Shown piece by piece: positions 22,706-30,060 of a DNA stretch of 64,000 bases. A program made the translations under genes and the position numbers. Every line of letters starts with the position of its first letter. The first letter of the stretch is position 1. The stretch is from Ruicaihuangia caeni (lineage in GTDB: Bacteria > Actinomycetota > Actinomycetes > Actinomycetales > Microbacteriaceae), in the NCBI RefSeq assembly GCF_029952955.1, contig NZ_JASATX010000001.1, positions 124,001 through 188,000 of the forward strand. The letters are read 5' to 3'. Below the pieces are notes generated by a model. The model did not search any database. It saw only the letters and a list, made by a program, of their open reading frames with translations, and was not told the origin of the DNA.

Positions 22706-24070
22706 TCACCCGCCTGTGAGAGGCGCGATGGCGCGGGCGATCAGCGACGGTCTGCCGGTGAGGCGCTCCTCGGCGTCCGCCAGTGCAGTCGCGACCAACC
22801 CGCCATTCGCGCCGATGAATCGCCACGGCTCGGGCTCCCACCGAGGCGACCGGTGGTCCACCCACGGCAGCCGAGTCAAGGGGTCCTCGGCATCGGTGAG
22901 CAGCGCGGCAAGCGTGCGACCCGCGATATTGGTCGTGCTGACCCCGTCGCCGACATAGCCGCCGGCGGTGGCGATTCTGCTGTCACGGTCGAACCGCACC
23001 GATGCGTGCCAATCGCGCGGCACTCCGAGCGGTCCACCCCACCGGTGCGTGATCTCTGCGCCTTTGACTGCGGGGAACAGGTCCTCGAGCGCGTGGCGCA
23101 GGTGACGGAACACGCGATCATCACGGTCGAAGGCGGGGTCGATTCGGCTGCCCCAGTGGTAGCGGGCTCCGCGGCCTCCGAAGGCGAAGCGATTGTCGGC
23201 AGTGCGCTGGCCGTACACGAGCAGGTGCCTGAAGTCGCCGAAGGTGTGACCGTGCTCGATGCCGATCTCGTCCCAGAACGCGTCCGGTAGAGGCTCGGTG
23301 GCGATCATGAGCGAGTACAGCGGCAGGGCATCGCGCTCGGTCTGGGGCACCCGCGCTCTGTATCCCTCGAGCCCGATCACGATCTGGTCGGCGGCCACGC
23401 TGCCCTCCGCCGTGCGCACGAGTCCCGGCTGCCATTCGAGCGCCTCGGTGCCCTCGTGGATGACTCCGCCGAGCCTCTCGACCCGTTCGGCGAGTCCGCG
23501 CACCAGTTTCATGGGGTGCAGCCGTGCAGTGGCGGGGTCGTGGACGGCCCGGATCGCCCTCGTCGCCCCGCGGTGCGGCACGAGTTCGAGGCGGTCGACG
23601 CCGTACTCGGCGGCTTCGGCGAGTTCCGCCTCCGCGCGCTTGGCTTGCGCACGTCCGCGCACGAAGCTCAGCGTGCCGCCTTTCACGAAATCGCAGCGGA
23701 TGCCTTCGGCTTCGACGACGCGGCCCACCTCATCGACCGTGTCGAGCATCGCTTGCCGCATGGCGATGGCAGCCGAGCGGCCGTGCCTCCGCTCGAGCGC
23801 GCTCGCCGACGCGGGAAACAGTGCGGAGCACCAGCCGCCGTTCCTCCCGGAGGCGCCGAACCCGACCTGCTCGCGCTCCAGGACGCGCACACTCAACCCG
23901 GGGCGAGCCTGCAGCAAGTAATAGGCCGTCCAGAGCCCTGTGAGCCCACCGCCCACGATCGCGACATCCGCAGCGAGCTCGCCCGTGACGGCAGGACGAG
24001 CAGGAACCGAGGCCTCCACCGTGTCGTGCCAGAGCGACACGGTGGACGCCGCCTCAGTCGCGGGAGCCAC
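22706..24070 (-). CDS. FAD-dependent amine oxidase, PuuB/DAO type
   Basis: This 454-residue flavoprotein is of the D-amino-acid oxidase fold. The FAD-binding motif GGGLTG is at residues 40-45 (DVAIVGGGLTGLWTAYYLL), followed by GFGASGRNGGWCSALFP, typical of gamma-glutamylputrescine oxidases and related amine oxidases. A second FAD motif lies near the C-terminus (TAGGYVGDGVSTTNIAGRTL). It is the third gene of a minus-strand set (Lrp, aminotransferase, oxidase) beside an aminoaldehyde dehydrogenase, so an amine such as putrescine is the likely substrate. No gamma-glutamylputrescine synthetase is in the window, so the exact substrate is open. The start is GTG 24070. Confidence 0.8.
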   Translation of the reverse strand: MAPATEAASTVSLWHDTVEASVPARPAVTGELAADVAIVGGGLTGLWTAYYLLQARPGLSVRVLEREQVGFGASGRNGGWCSALFPASASALERRHGRSAAIAMRQAMLDTVDEVGRVVEAEGIRCDFVKGGTLSFVRGRAQAKRAEAELAEAAEYGVDRLELVPHRGATRAIRAVHDPATARLHPMKLVRGLAERVERLGGVIHEGTEALEWQPGLVRTAEGSVAADQIVIGLEGYRARVPQTERDALPLYSLMIATEPLPDAFWDEIGIEHGHTFGDFRHLLVYGQRTADNRFAFGGRGARYHWGSRIDPAFDRDDRVFRHLRHALEDLFPAVKGAEITHRWGGPLGVPRDWHASVRFDRDSRIATAGGYVGDGVSTTNIAGRTLAALLTDAEDPLTRLPWVDHRSPRWEPEPWRFIGANGGLVATALADAEERLTGRPSLIARAIAPLTGG

Positions 24071-24071
24071 G

Positions 24072-25475
24072 TCAGATGCGGTTTCCGGCTTCGGTGAGCA
24101 CCTCGCGAAGGATGCCCTCGATCTCGTCGAACTGCTCGGGGCCGATCGTCAGCGGCGGCGCGAGTTGCACGACCGGGTCGCCACGGTCGTCGGCACGGCA
24201 GTACAGACCGGCGTCATAGAGCGCCTTCGAGAGGAAGCCTCGCAGCAGCCGCTCCGACTCTTCATCGTTGAACGTCTCCTTCGTGGCCTTGTCCTTCACG
24301 AGCTCGATGCCGAAGAAGTAGCCGGCGCCGCGCACATCGCCGACGATGGGCAGGTCGAGCAGCCGTTCGAGCGTGGCGCGGAACAGCGGCGAGTTCTCGC
24401 GCACGCGCTGATTGAGCCCCTCCTCCTCGAAGATGTCGAGGTTTTCGAGTGCCACCGCGGTCGCAACCGGGTGCCCGCCGAAGGTGTACCCGTGATAGAA
24501 GGTCGTGTCGCCATGACGGAAGGGCTCGAAGATGCGATCGGAGACGATCGTGGCACCGAGGGGAGCGTACCCGCTGGTGATGCCCTTGGCGCACGTGATC
24601 ATGTCGGGCACGTAATCGAATGCATTGCAGGCGAACATCTCGCCGATACGGCCGAACGCGCAGATGACCTCATCGCTCACGAGCAGCACGTCGTACTGGT
24701 CGCAGATCTCGCGCACCCGCTTGAAATACCCGGGCGGGGGAGGGAAGCATCCGCCGCTGTTCTGCACCGGCTCGAGGAAGATGGCGGCGACCGTCTCGGG
24801 CCCCTCGAAGAGGATCATCTCCTCGATGCGGTTCGCGGCCCAGAGACCGAACTCCTCGAGCGACCCGTCGAACCCCATCTCGTGCGCGCGGTAGTAGTTC
24901 GTGTTCGGCACACGGAAGCCGCCCGGCGTGACCGGCTCGAACATCTCCTTCATGCCCGGGATGCCGGTGATCGCCAATGCACCTTGCGGCGTGCCGTGGT
25001 AGGCGACCGCCCGTGAGATCACCTTGTGCTTCATCGGACGACCGCGCAGCTTCCAGTACTGCTTCGCGAGCTTGAACGCCGTCTCGACGGCCTCGCCCCC
25101 GCCGGTGGAGAAGAACACCCGGTTCAGGTCGCCCGGCGCGTAGCCCGCGAGCCGCTCCGAGAGCTCGATCGCGGTGGGGTGGGCGTACGACCACAGCGGG
25201 AAGAAGGCGAGTTCCTCTGCCTGCTTCGCGCCCGCCTGTGCCAGCCTGCGGCGGCCGTGGCCGGCGTTCACCACGAACAGGCCGCTCAGGCCGTCGAAGT
25301 AGCGCTTACCGTCAGCATCCCAGATGTAGTGGCCGTCTCCGCGTGTGATGATGGGCACCGAGCCGCCTTGCTCGAGCACGGAGTGGCGCGCCATGTGCAT
25401 CCACAGGTGGTCCTTCGCCTGCTGCTGCAGACGATCGACGTCGGTTCGAGCAGGTCCAGTCATCGTGTCGGTCAT
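24072..25475 (-). CDS. Class III aminotransferase (putrescine/diamine type)
   Basis: This 467-residue PLP-dependent omega-aminotransferase has the catalytic lysine K297 in DMITCAKGITSGYAPLGA. Other markers are FFSTGGGEAVETAFKLA, AVAYHGTPQGALAITG and YTFGGHPVATAVALENL. The N-terminal region (QQQAKDHLWMHMARH) resembles putrescine-pyruvate and polyamine aminotransferases (SpuC-like). It could oxidise putrescine to 4-aminobutanal, which the divergent aldehyde dehydrogenase would take to GABA. It overlaps the Lrp gene by ATGA and is separated from the oxidase by one base. Confidence 0.82.
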   Translation of the reverse strand: MTDTMTGPARTDVDRLQQQAKDHLWMHMARHSVLEQGGSVPIITRGDGHYIWDADGKRYFDGLSGLFVVNAGHGRRRLAQAGAKQAEELAFFPLWSYAHPTAIELSERLAGYAPGDLNRVFFSTGGGEAVETAFKLAKQYWKLRGRPMKHKVISRAVAYHGTPQGALAITGIPGMKEMFEPVTPGGFRVPNTNYYRAHEMGFDGSLEEFGLWAANRIEEMILFEGPETVAAIFLEPVQNSGGCFPPPPGYFKRVREICDQYDVLLVSDEVICAFGRIGEMFACNAFDYVPDMITCAKGITSGYAPLGATIVSDRIFEPFRHGDTTFYHGYTFGGHPVATAVALENLDIFEEEGLNQRVRENSPLFRATLERLLDLPIVGDVRGAGYFFGIELVKDKATKETFNDEESERLLRGFLSKALYDAGLYCRADDRGDPVVQLAPPLTIGPEQFDEIEGILREVLTEAGNRI

Positions 25476-25936
25476 CGTGTTCCCCAGTCGTAGTGCTGTT
25501 TGTGGAGCCTCAGGTAGACGAACGTCTCGGTCGCCTGCACACCCTCGAGTGAGCGGATGCGCTTGTTCAGCAGTTCGATCAATTGGTCGTCGTTCTCGCA
25601 GACGACCTCGATCATGAGGTCGAAGGTGCCGGCGGTGAGCACGACGTAGTCGACCTCCGGAAACCGGCCCAATTGTTCGGCCAGCACTGTCGTGTCTCCG
25701 CTCGCGCGGATGCCCACCATGGCCTGACGGTAGAACCCGAGTTGCATCGGGTCTGTCACAGCCACCACTTGCATGACACCCTGGTCGGTGAGCTTCTGCA
25801 CGCGTTGCCGCACCGCGGCCTCGCTGAGACCGACGGCCTTGCCGATCTCGGCGTACGACCTGCGGCCATCGCTCTGCAATTGCCGGATGATCGCTTTGGA
25901 GACGTCGTCAAGCGGCGGCGCCTTACGGGATGCCAT
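25472..25936 (-). CDS. Lrp/AsnC family transcriptional regulator
   Basis: This 154-residue regulator has an N-terminal winged helix-turn-helix (LDDVSKAIIRQLQSDGRRSY then GLSEAAVRQRVQKL) and a C-terminal AsnC ligand domain (VVLTAGTFDLMIEVVCENDD). ATG 25936 (MASRKAPPLDD) is preferred. An in-frame ATG at 25966 would add ten atypical residues (MCVYHCQNRR). It shares a 122-nt gap with the divergent aldehyde dehydrogenase, so it probably controls both directions in response to an amino acid or amine. Confidence 0.88.
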   Translation of the reverse strand: MASRKAPPLDDVSKAIIRQLQSDGRRSYAEIGKAVGLSEAAVRQRVQKLTDQGVMQVVAVTDPMQLGFYRQAMVGIRASGDTTVLAEQLGRFPEVDYVVLTAGTFDLMIEVVCENDDQLIELLNKRIRSLEGVQATETFVYLRLHKQHYDWGTR

Positions 25937-26046
25937 GCGTCGATTCTGACAGTGATATACGCACATCTCAAGCGAATCAGTGTTGTTTCGGCCGGTATGC
26001 CACTGAAAACGAAGCAGTAGGTGCTCGACTTCCGCGCGGCCGCCGC

Positions 26047-26052
26047 TAGGGT
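26047..26052 (+). promoter_or_regulatory. Candidate -10 box (TAGGGT), leaderless
   Basis: TAGGGT ends 6 nt before ATG 26059. CTCGAC at 26024-26029, 17 nt upstream, is the best -35 candidate of the leaderless set. Confidence 0.5.
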
Positions 26053-26058
26053 GGCCGC

Positions 26059-27492
26059 ATGAGCCGAATCCTTGGAAACTTCATCGGGGGTCAGAAGGTC
26101 GACGCGCTCAGCGACGAGCGGTTCGACCTCATCGATCCAGCCACCGAATCCGCCTACGCGTCATCGCCGATCAGCGGCGCTGACGATGTCGATCGCGCCT
26201 TCGCCGCGGCCGAGGCGGCGTTCCCCGAATGGCGCGACGCCACGCCCTCCGAGCGGCAGCTCGCGCTCTTCCGCATCGCGGACGAACTCGAACGGCGGGC
26301 GGACGAGTTCGCCGATCTCGAATCGCAGGACACGGGCAAGCCGCGCGCATCGCTCGTCGAGGACGAGATCATGCTCTCCGTCGATCAGATCAGATTCTTC
26401 GCCGGGGCCGCCCGGAACCTCGAAGGGCGCAGCGCGGGCGAGTACATGCGCGACCACACCTCGGTGATCCGCCGGGAGCCGATCGGCGTCGTCGCGCAGG
26501 TGACCCCCTGGAACTACCCGCTCAACATGGCCGTGTGGAAGTTCGCGCCCGCCCTCGCGGCCGGCAACACCACGGTGCTCAAGCCGAGCGATACGACGCC
26601 GCAGACCACCCTGCTGCTCGCCGAGATCGCGGCGGAGTTCCTGCCGCCCGGGGTCTTGAACGTGATCCTCGGTGACCGCAGCACGGGCGCGAAGATGATC
26701 GATCACCGCACACCGCAGCTCGTCTCGGTGACCGGATCGGTGCGCGCCGGCATGGAAGTGGCGCGGGCGGCCTCCGGAGACCTCAAGCGCGTGCATCTCG
26801 AACTCGGAGGCAAGGCACCCGTCATCGTCTTCGACGACGCGGACATCAGTCGCGCCGTCGAGGGCATCGTCTCAGCCGGGTACTTCAACGCGGGCCAGGA
26901 CTGCACCGCGGCCACGCGGGTGCTCGCCCAGGCAGGCATCCATGACGAGTTCGTGGCGGCGCTCGCCGAGTACGCGACGACGAACGTCAAGACGGGCGCA
27001 CCGGATGCCGAAGGCATCCTGTACGGGGCGCTCAACAACGCCGACCAATTCGCCCGGGTCACCGGCATGCTCGAAGCGCTTCCCGACCACGCGACCATTC
27101 GCGCGGGCGGGCAGCGCCAGGGCGACCGGGGCTACTTCCTGGAGCCGACCGTCGTGAGCGGGCTGCGGCACGACGACCCAGCGAGCCAGCAAGAGATCTT
27201 CGGCCCCGTGATCACCGTGCAGCGCTTCGGCGACGAGGCGGAGGCGCTCCGTTCAGCGAACGGCGTGCAGTACGGGCTCGCGTCGAGCGTGTGGACTCGC
27301 GACCACGGAAGGGCGATGCGCAGCGCCAAGGCGCTCGACTTCGGTTGCGTATGGATCAACACTCACCTGCCGGTCGTGGCCGAGATGCCCCACGGCGGCT
27401 TCAAGCACTCGGGCTATGGCAAAGACCTCTCGATGTACGGGTTCGAGGACTACACGCGCATCAAGCACGTCATGTCGTACATCGGGGAGTGA
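26059..27492 (+). CDS. Aminobutyraldehyde/aminoaldehyde dehydrogenase
   Basis: This 477-residue NAD-dependent aldehyde dehydrogenase has the catalytic Cys at C282 (FNAGQDCTAATR) and the general base at E248 (LELGGKAP). GQDCTA and the ending GYGKDLSMYGFEDYTRIKHV are typical of gamma-aminobutyraldehyde dehydrogenases (PatD/PuuC group). The expected reaction is 4-aminobutanal to GABA. It is divergent from the Lrp-aminotransferase-oxidase set, and gabT at 51206 would take GABA on to succinate semialdehyde. It could also act on that product. Confidence 0.85.
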   Translation: MSRILGNFIGGQKVDALSDERFDLIDPATESAYASSPISGADDVDRAFAAAEAAFPEWRDATPSERQLALFRIADELERRADEFADLESQDTGKPRASLVEDEIMLSVDQIRFFAGAARNLEGRSAGEYMRDHTSVIRREPIGVVAQVTPWNYPLNMAVWKFAPALAAGNTTVLKPSDTTPQTTLLLAEIAAEFLPPGVLNVILGDRSTGAKMIDHRTPQLVSVTGSVRAGMEVARAASGDLKRVHLELGGKAPVIVFDDADISRAVEGIVSAGYFNAGQDCTAATRVLAQAGIHDEFVAALAEYATTNVKTGAPDAEGILYGALNNADQFARVTGMLEALPDHATIRAGGQRQGDRGYFLEPTVVSGLRHDDPASQQEIFGPVITVQRFGDEAEALRSANGVQYGLASSVWTRDHGRAMRSAKALDFGCVWINTHLPVVAEMPHGGFKHSGYGKDLSMYGFEDYTRIKHVMSYIGE

Positions 27493-27597
27493 CCCCTCAG
27501 AGTCGATGCACGGCCGCAGCCGAGAGCGCGCGCGCTTCGGCTCGCGCGATCTCGGCCGCTCGCCCAGTTCGTGCGTGATCACGTCGGCGGTGCGCAA

Positions 27598-27603
27598 TAG
27601 AGT
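27598..27603 (+). promoter_or_regulatory. Candidate -10 box (TAGAGT) for the PP2C gene
   Basis: TAGAGT would place the transcript start near 27610, giving a leader of about 95 nt that begins with the hairpin at 27608-27633. Confidence 0.4.
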
Positions 27604-27607
27604 TGAA

Positions 27608-27633
27608 GGGCGGTCTCCGTTTCGGGACCGCCC
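27608..27633 (+). promoter_or_regulatory. Hairpin at the predicted 5' end of the PP2C mRNA
   Basis: A 10-bp stem with one G-T pair and a 6-nt loop starts just after the TAGAGT box. It may be a terminator for the aldehyde dehydrogenase gene 116 nt upstream, or a leader structure. Confidence 0.5.
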
Positions 27634-27703
27634 GCTCTGCGCCATCGCCGCCGCGGCGCCCCCGCGACCATGACGGGGAGCGCCCAGACTCAGAAAGCAC
27701 ACC

Positions 27704-28492
27704 GTGACCCAGATCGGCCCCGACGTCACCGACCACCGGATCGTGCTGCCAGGTGAAGCCGGCTCGGTGACACTCTCCTGGGCGGCTGTCACCGATACCG
27801 GTCGCAAGCGCGACCACAACGAAGACAGCGTGATCGCTCAGGCGCCGATCTTCGCCATCGCCGATGGGATGGGCGGCCACTCCTACGGTGATATCGCGAG
27901 CGACGCGGTCGTCTCGCGCCTGGCCGAGCGTCTCGTCGGCACCGTCGCGACGATCAGTGAGATCGAGGAGTCGCTGGTCGCGGCATCCGGAGACATCGAC
28001 AAGGCATCCGAGACAGCGCTCTTCGGTGTCGGCACCACCGTCACCGGGGCTGCCATCGTCGTGCACGAGGGCGTGCCCTCCTTCCTGGTGTTCAACGTGG
28101 GCGACAGCCGCGTCTACCTCTACGACGACGAACGGTTGCACCAGGTCACGGTCGACCACTCGGTGGTGCAGGAGATGGTCGACGCAGGGCTGATCAGCGC
28201 CGACGAGGCGGAACAGCACCCGGACAGCAACGTCATCACCCGGGCGATCGGCTTCGGCGCCGCGCCGCAGCCCGATTACTGGACGATCGCACTGCGGCCG
28301 GGCCAGCGCCTCCTGGTGTGCTCCGACGGGCTGACGAAAGAGGTGCCGTTCGGGCGCCTCGAGAGCAGGCTCGCCGAGCGTGGCGCTGCGGCGGACACCG
28401 CCCGCGCACTGGTCGAAGAGGCGCTCGAGCACGGCGGCCGCGACAACGTCACGCTCATCCTGGTCGACGTCGCCGAGGTCGCCGAGGCGTAG
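27704..28492 (+). CDS. PP2C-type Ser/Thr protein phosphatase (PrpC/PstP-like)
   Basis: This 262-residue soluble metal-dependent phosphatase has the PP2C metal-binding motifs DHNEDS near residue 37, IADGMGGHSYGD, a late CSDGLTKEV, and GGRDNVTLILVDV. Unlike PstP of the division locus it has no membrane segment. It lies directly upstream of a membrane Ser/Thr kinase and probably reverses that kinase's phosphorylation, perhaps on the FHA-domain system further down. The start is GTG 27704, with a weak Shine-Dalgarno. It opens an eight-gene same-strand locus. Confidence 0.9.
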   Translation: MTQIGPDVTDHRIVLPGEAGSVTLSWAAVTDTGRKRDHNEDSVIAQAPIFAIADGMGGHSYGDIASDAVVSRLAERLVGTVATISEIEESLVAASGDIDKASETALFGVGTTVTGAAIVVHEGVPSFLVFNVGDSRVYLYDDERLHQVTVDHSVVQEMVDAGLISADEAEQHPDSNVITRAIGFGAAPQPDYWTIALRPGQRLLVCSDGLTKEVPFGRLESRLAERGAAADTARALVEEALEHGGRDNVTLILVDVAEVAEA

Positions 28493-28537
28493 TTCCGCTC
28501 GGATGCCTCCGCGGGCTCTGGCCGACGCGCGGCCCAC

Positions 28538-28551
28538 GCCCCTTCGGGGGC
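28538..28551 (+). terminator. UUCG-tetraloop hairpin between phosphatase and kinase
   Basis: GCCCC-TTCG-GGGGC forms a 5-bp stem capped by a very stable tetraloop, 46 nt after the phosphatase stop. It may act as a partial terminator or processing block. Confidence 0.4.
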
Positions 28552-28582
28552 CAGAAGGGTGCGCGCGAGAGAAGCCGCTGCC

Positions 28583-28588
28583 TACAAT
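28583..28588 (+). promoter_or_regulatory. Candidate -10 box (TACAAT) for the kinase gene
   Basis: TACAAT lies 38 nt before the TTG start of the kinase, allowing a separate transcript for the kinase and downstream genes. The -35 is not clear. Confidence 0.4.
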
Positions 28589-28613
28589 TGGCACCATCGA
28601 GGCCGGCTTACCC

Positions 28614-28624
28614 GGGGGGAGGGG
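28614..28624 (+). promoter_or_regulatory. Strong Shine-Dalgarno fixing the kinase start
   Basis: GGGGGGAGGGG immediately precedes TTG 28627 and is the reason this start is preferred. The upstream reading frame overlaps the phosphatase gene and has unrelated composition. Confidence 0.65.
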
Positions 28625-28626
28625 CA

Positions 28627-30030
28627 TTGACTCGACGGCTCCCGTCACAACCCCCGGTGCTCCCCGGTTTCTCGTACCTGCACGCCCTTGGTTCGGGCGG
28701 CTTCGCCGACGTGTTCCTCTACGAGCAGGGGATGCCGCGTCGGAAGGTCGCCGTGAAAGTGCTGCTCAGCGAGGTCGTCGACGAGAACGTGCGCCGCATG
28801 TTCCAGTCCGAGGCGAATCTCATGGCGCAGCTGAGCTCTCATCCGTCGATCCTCACCGTCTACCAGGCGAGCGTCGCATCCGACGGCCGTCCGTATCTGG
28901 TCATGGAGCTCTGCTCGGGAGCGCTGGCCGAGCGCTATCGACGGGCGCCCCTGTCGGTGCTCGAAGCACTGCGTATCGCGATCCGAATCGGCAGCGCGGT
29001 GGAGACCGCTCACCGGGCCGGGGTTCTGCATCGCGATATCAAGCCGTCGAACATCCTGCTCACCGCGTATGGTCACCCCGTGCTCGCAGACTTCGGTATC
29101 GCGGCTTCGCTGAGCGAACTGGCGAACGACGAGCTCGTCGGCATCAGCATTCCCTGGTCGGCGCCCGAGGTGCTCGCTGAGGAGACCGCCGGTTCGATCG
29201 CAAGCGAAGTGTGGGCTCTCGGCGCCACCGTGTACTCGCTGCTCGCCGGGCGCTCGCCGTTCGAGATTCCAGGTGAGCAGAACGGAGCCAACGAACTCAG
29301 GGCACGCATCGCGCGAGCAAAGCTACCGCCGCTCGGCAGACCCGACGCCCCAGCGAGCCTCGAGGCGGCACTCAAGCGCTCGATGTCGCGCCGTCCCGAG
29401 CAGCGTCAACGGAGCGTGCTCGAGCTGGTGCGCGACTTCCAGGCTGCGGAGCGCGAGCTCGGCGGCGAGGCCACCCCGATCGACGTCGCGATGGACGACT
29501 GGGCGCTGGCATCCATCGCCGAACTCGACGACCGCACGCTCGTGCGCGGCAACGGCGGCCGTGCCGTGGCCGGCGGCCGTCGCCGTCGCCGAAGCGGCTC
29601 CCCCTCCGTGGCGACGCTCGTGCGCCACTCATCCGACACGCACGCGCCCGGCACCGGCCCATCGCCCGAGCAGCGCCGCAACCAACTGCTCACCTGGCTC
29701 CTCGCAACGGTCGCGATCGTGCTCATCGCCGTCGGCACCGTCGCGACCATGTCGCTCATCAGGGCGAAGCCCGGTGAGATACCCCGCGTCGCCAACATCG
29801 GAGCCGAACGGTCCGCAGACTCGGTGCGCTTCAATTGGGCGGATCCGGGGATGACGAACGCCGACCAGTACTCCGTGCACCTCGGCGACAACCCGCCCGT
29901 GATGCAGCGCACGAACGAGTTCATCGTCGACGCGCAGCCGGGTGAACGCGTCTGCCTGATGGTCGTGGTCAACCGCGACGGCCGGAACGGGGAGCCGTCC
30001 GACCAGAAGTGCGTTGAGCTCCCTGAGTGA
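28627..30030 (+). CDS. Membrane Ser/Thr protein kinase with extracellular FN3-like domain
   Basis: This 467-residue Hanks-type kinase has glycine loop GSGGFADV (residues 22-29), catalytic lysine K44, HRDIKPSN with D137, and DFG with D155. The SAPE motif follows, so activity is expected. The segment between DFG and APE contains no Thr or Tyr, so the usual activation-loop threonine phosphorylation cannot occur. A basic, Arg-rich juxtamembrane stretch precedes one membrane helix (about 354-378). The roughly 85-residue outer domain looks like a fibronectin type III fold (SVRFNWADPG, ERVCLMVVVNRDG) rather than PASTA repeats. It precedes a giant FN3/Ig-like protein and may sense it. Confidence 0.9.
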   Translation: MTRRLPSQPPVLPGFSYLHALGSGGFADVFLYEQGMPRRKVAVKVLLSEVVDENVRRMFQSEANLMAQLSSHPSILTVYQASVASDGRPYLVMELCSGALAERYRRAPLSVLEALRIAIRIGSAVETAHRAGVLHRDIKPSNILLTAYGHPVLADFGIAASLSELANDELVGISIPWSAPEVLAEETAGSIASEVWALGATVYSLLAGRSPFEIPGEQNGANELRARIARAKLPPLGRPDAPASLEAALKRSMSRRPEQRQRSVLELVRDFQAAERELGGEATPIDVAMDDWALASIAELDDRTLVRGNGGRAVAGGRRRRRSGSPSVATLVRHSSDTHAPGTGPSPEQRRNQLLTWLLATVAIVLIAVGTVATMSLIRAKPGEIPRVANIGAERSADSVRFNWADPGMTNADQYSVHLGDNPPVMQRTNEFIVDAQPGERVCLMVVVNRDGRNGEPSDQKCVELPE

Positions 30031-30039
30031 CGCTGCAGG

Positions 30040-30060
30040 ATGAGTGATTCCGCCGCATGA
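30040..30060 (+). other. Seven-codon frame overlapping the giant gene start
   Basis: ATG 30040 opens MSDSAA and stops at 30058-30060, overlapping ATG 30057 as ATGA. It could act as a reinitiation step after the kinase stop at 30030. This is weaker evidence than the prfA-prmC case. Confidence 0.2.
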
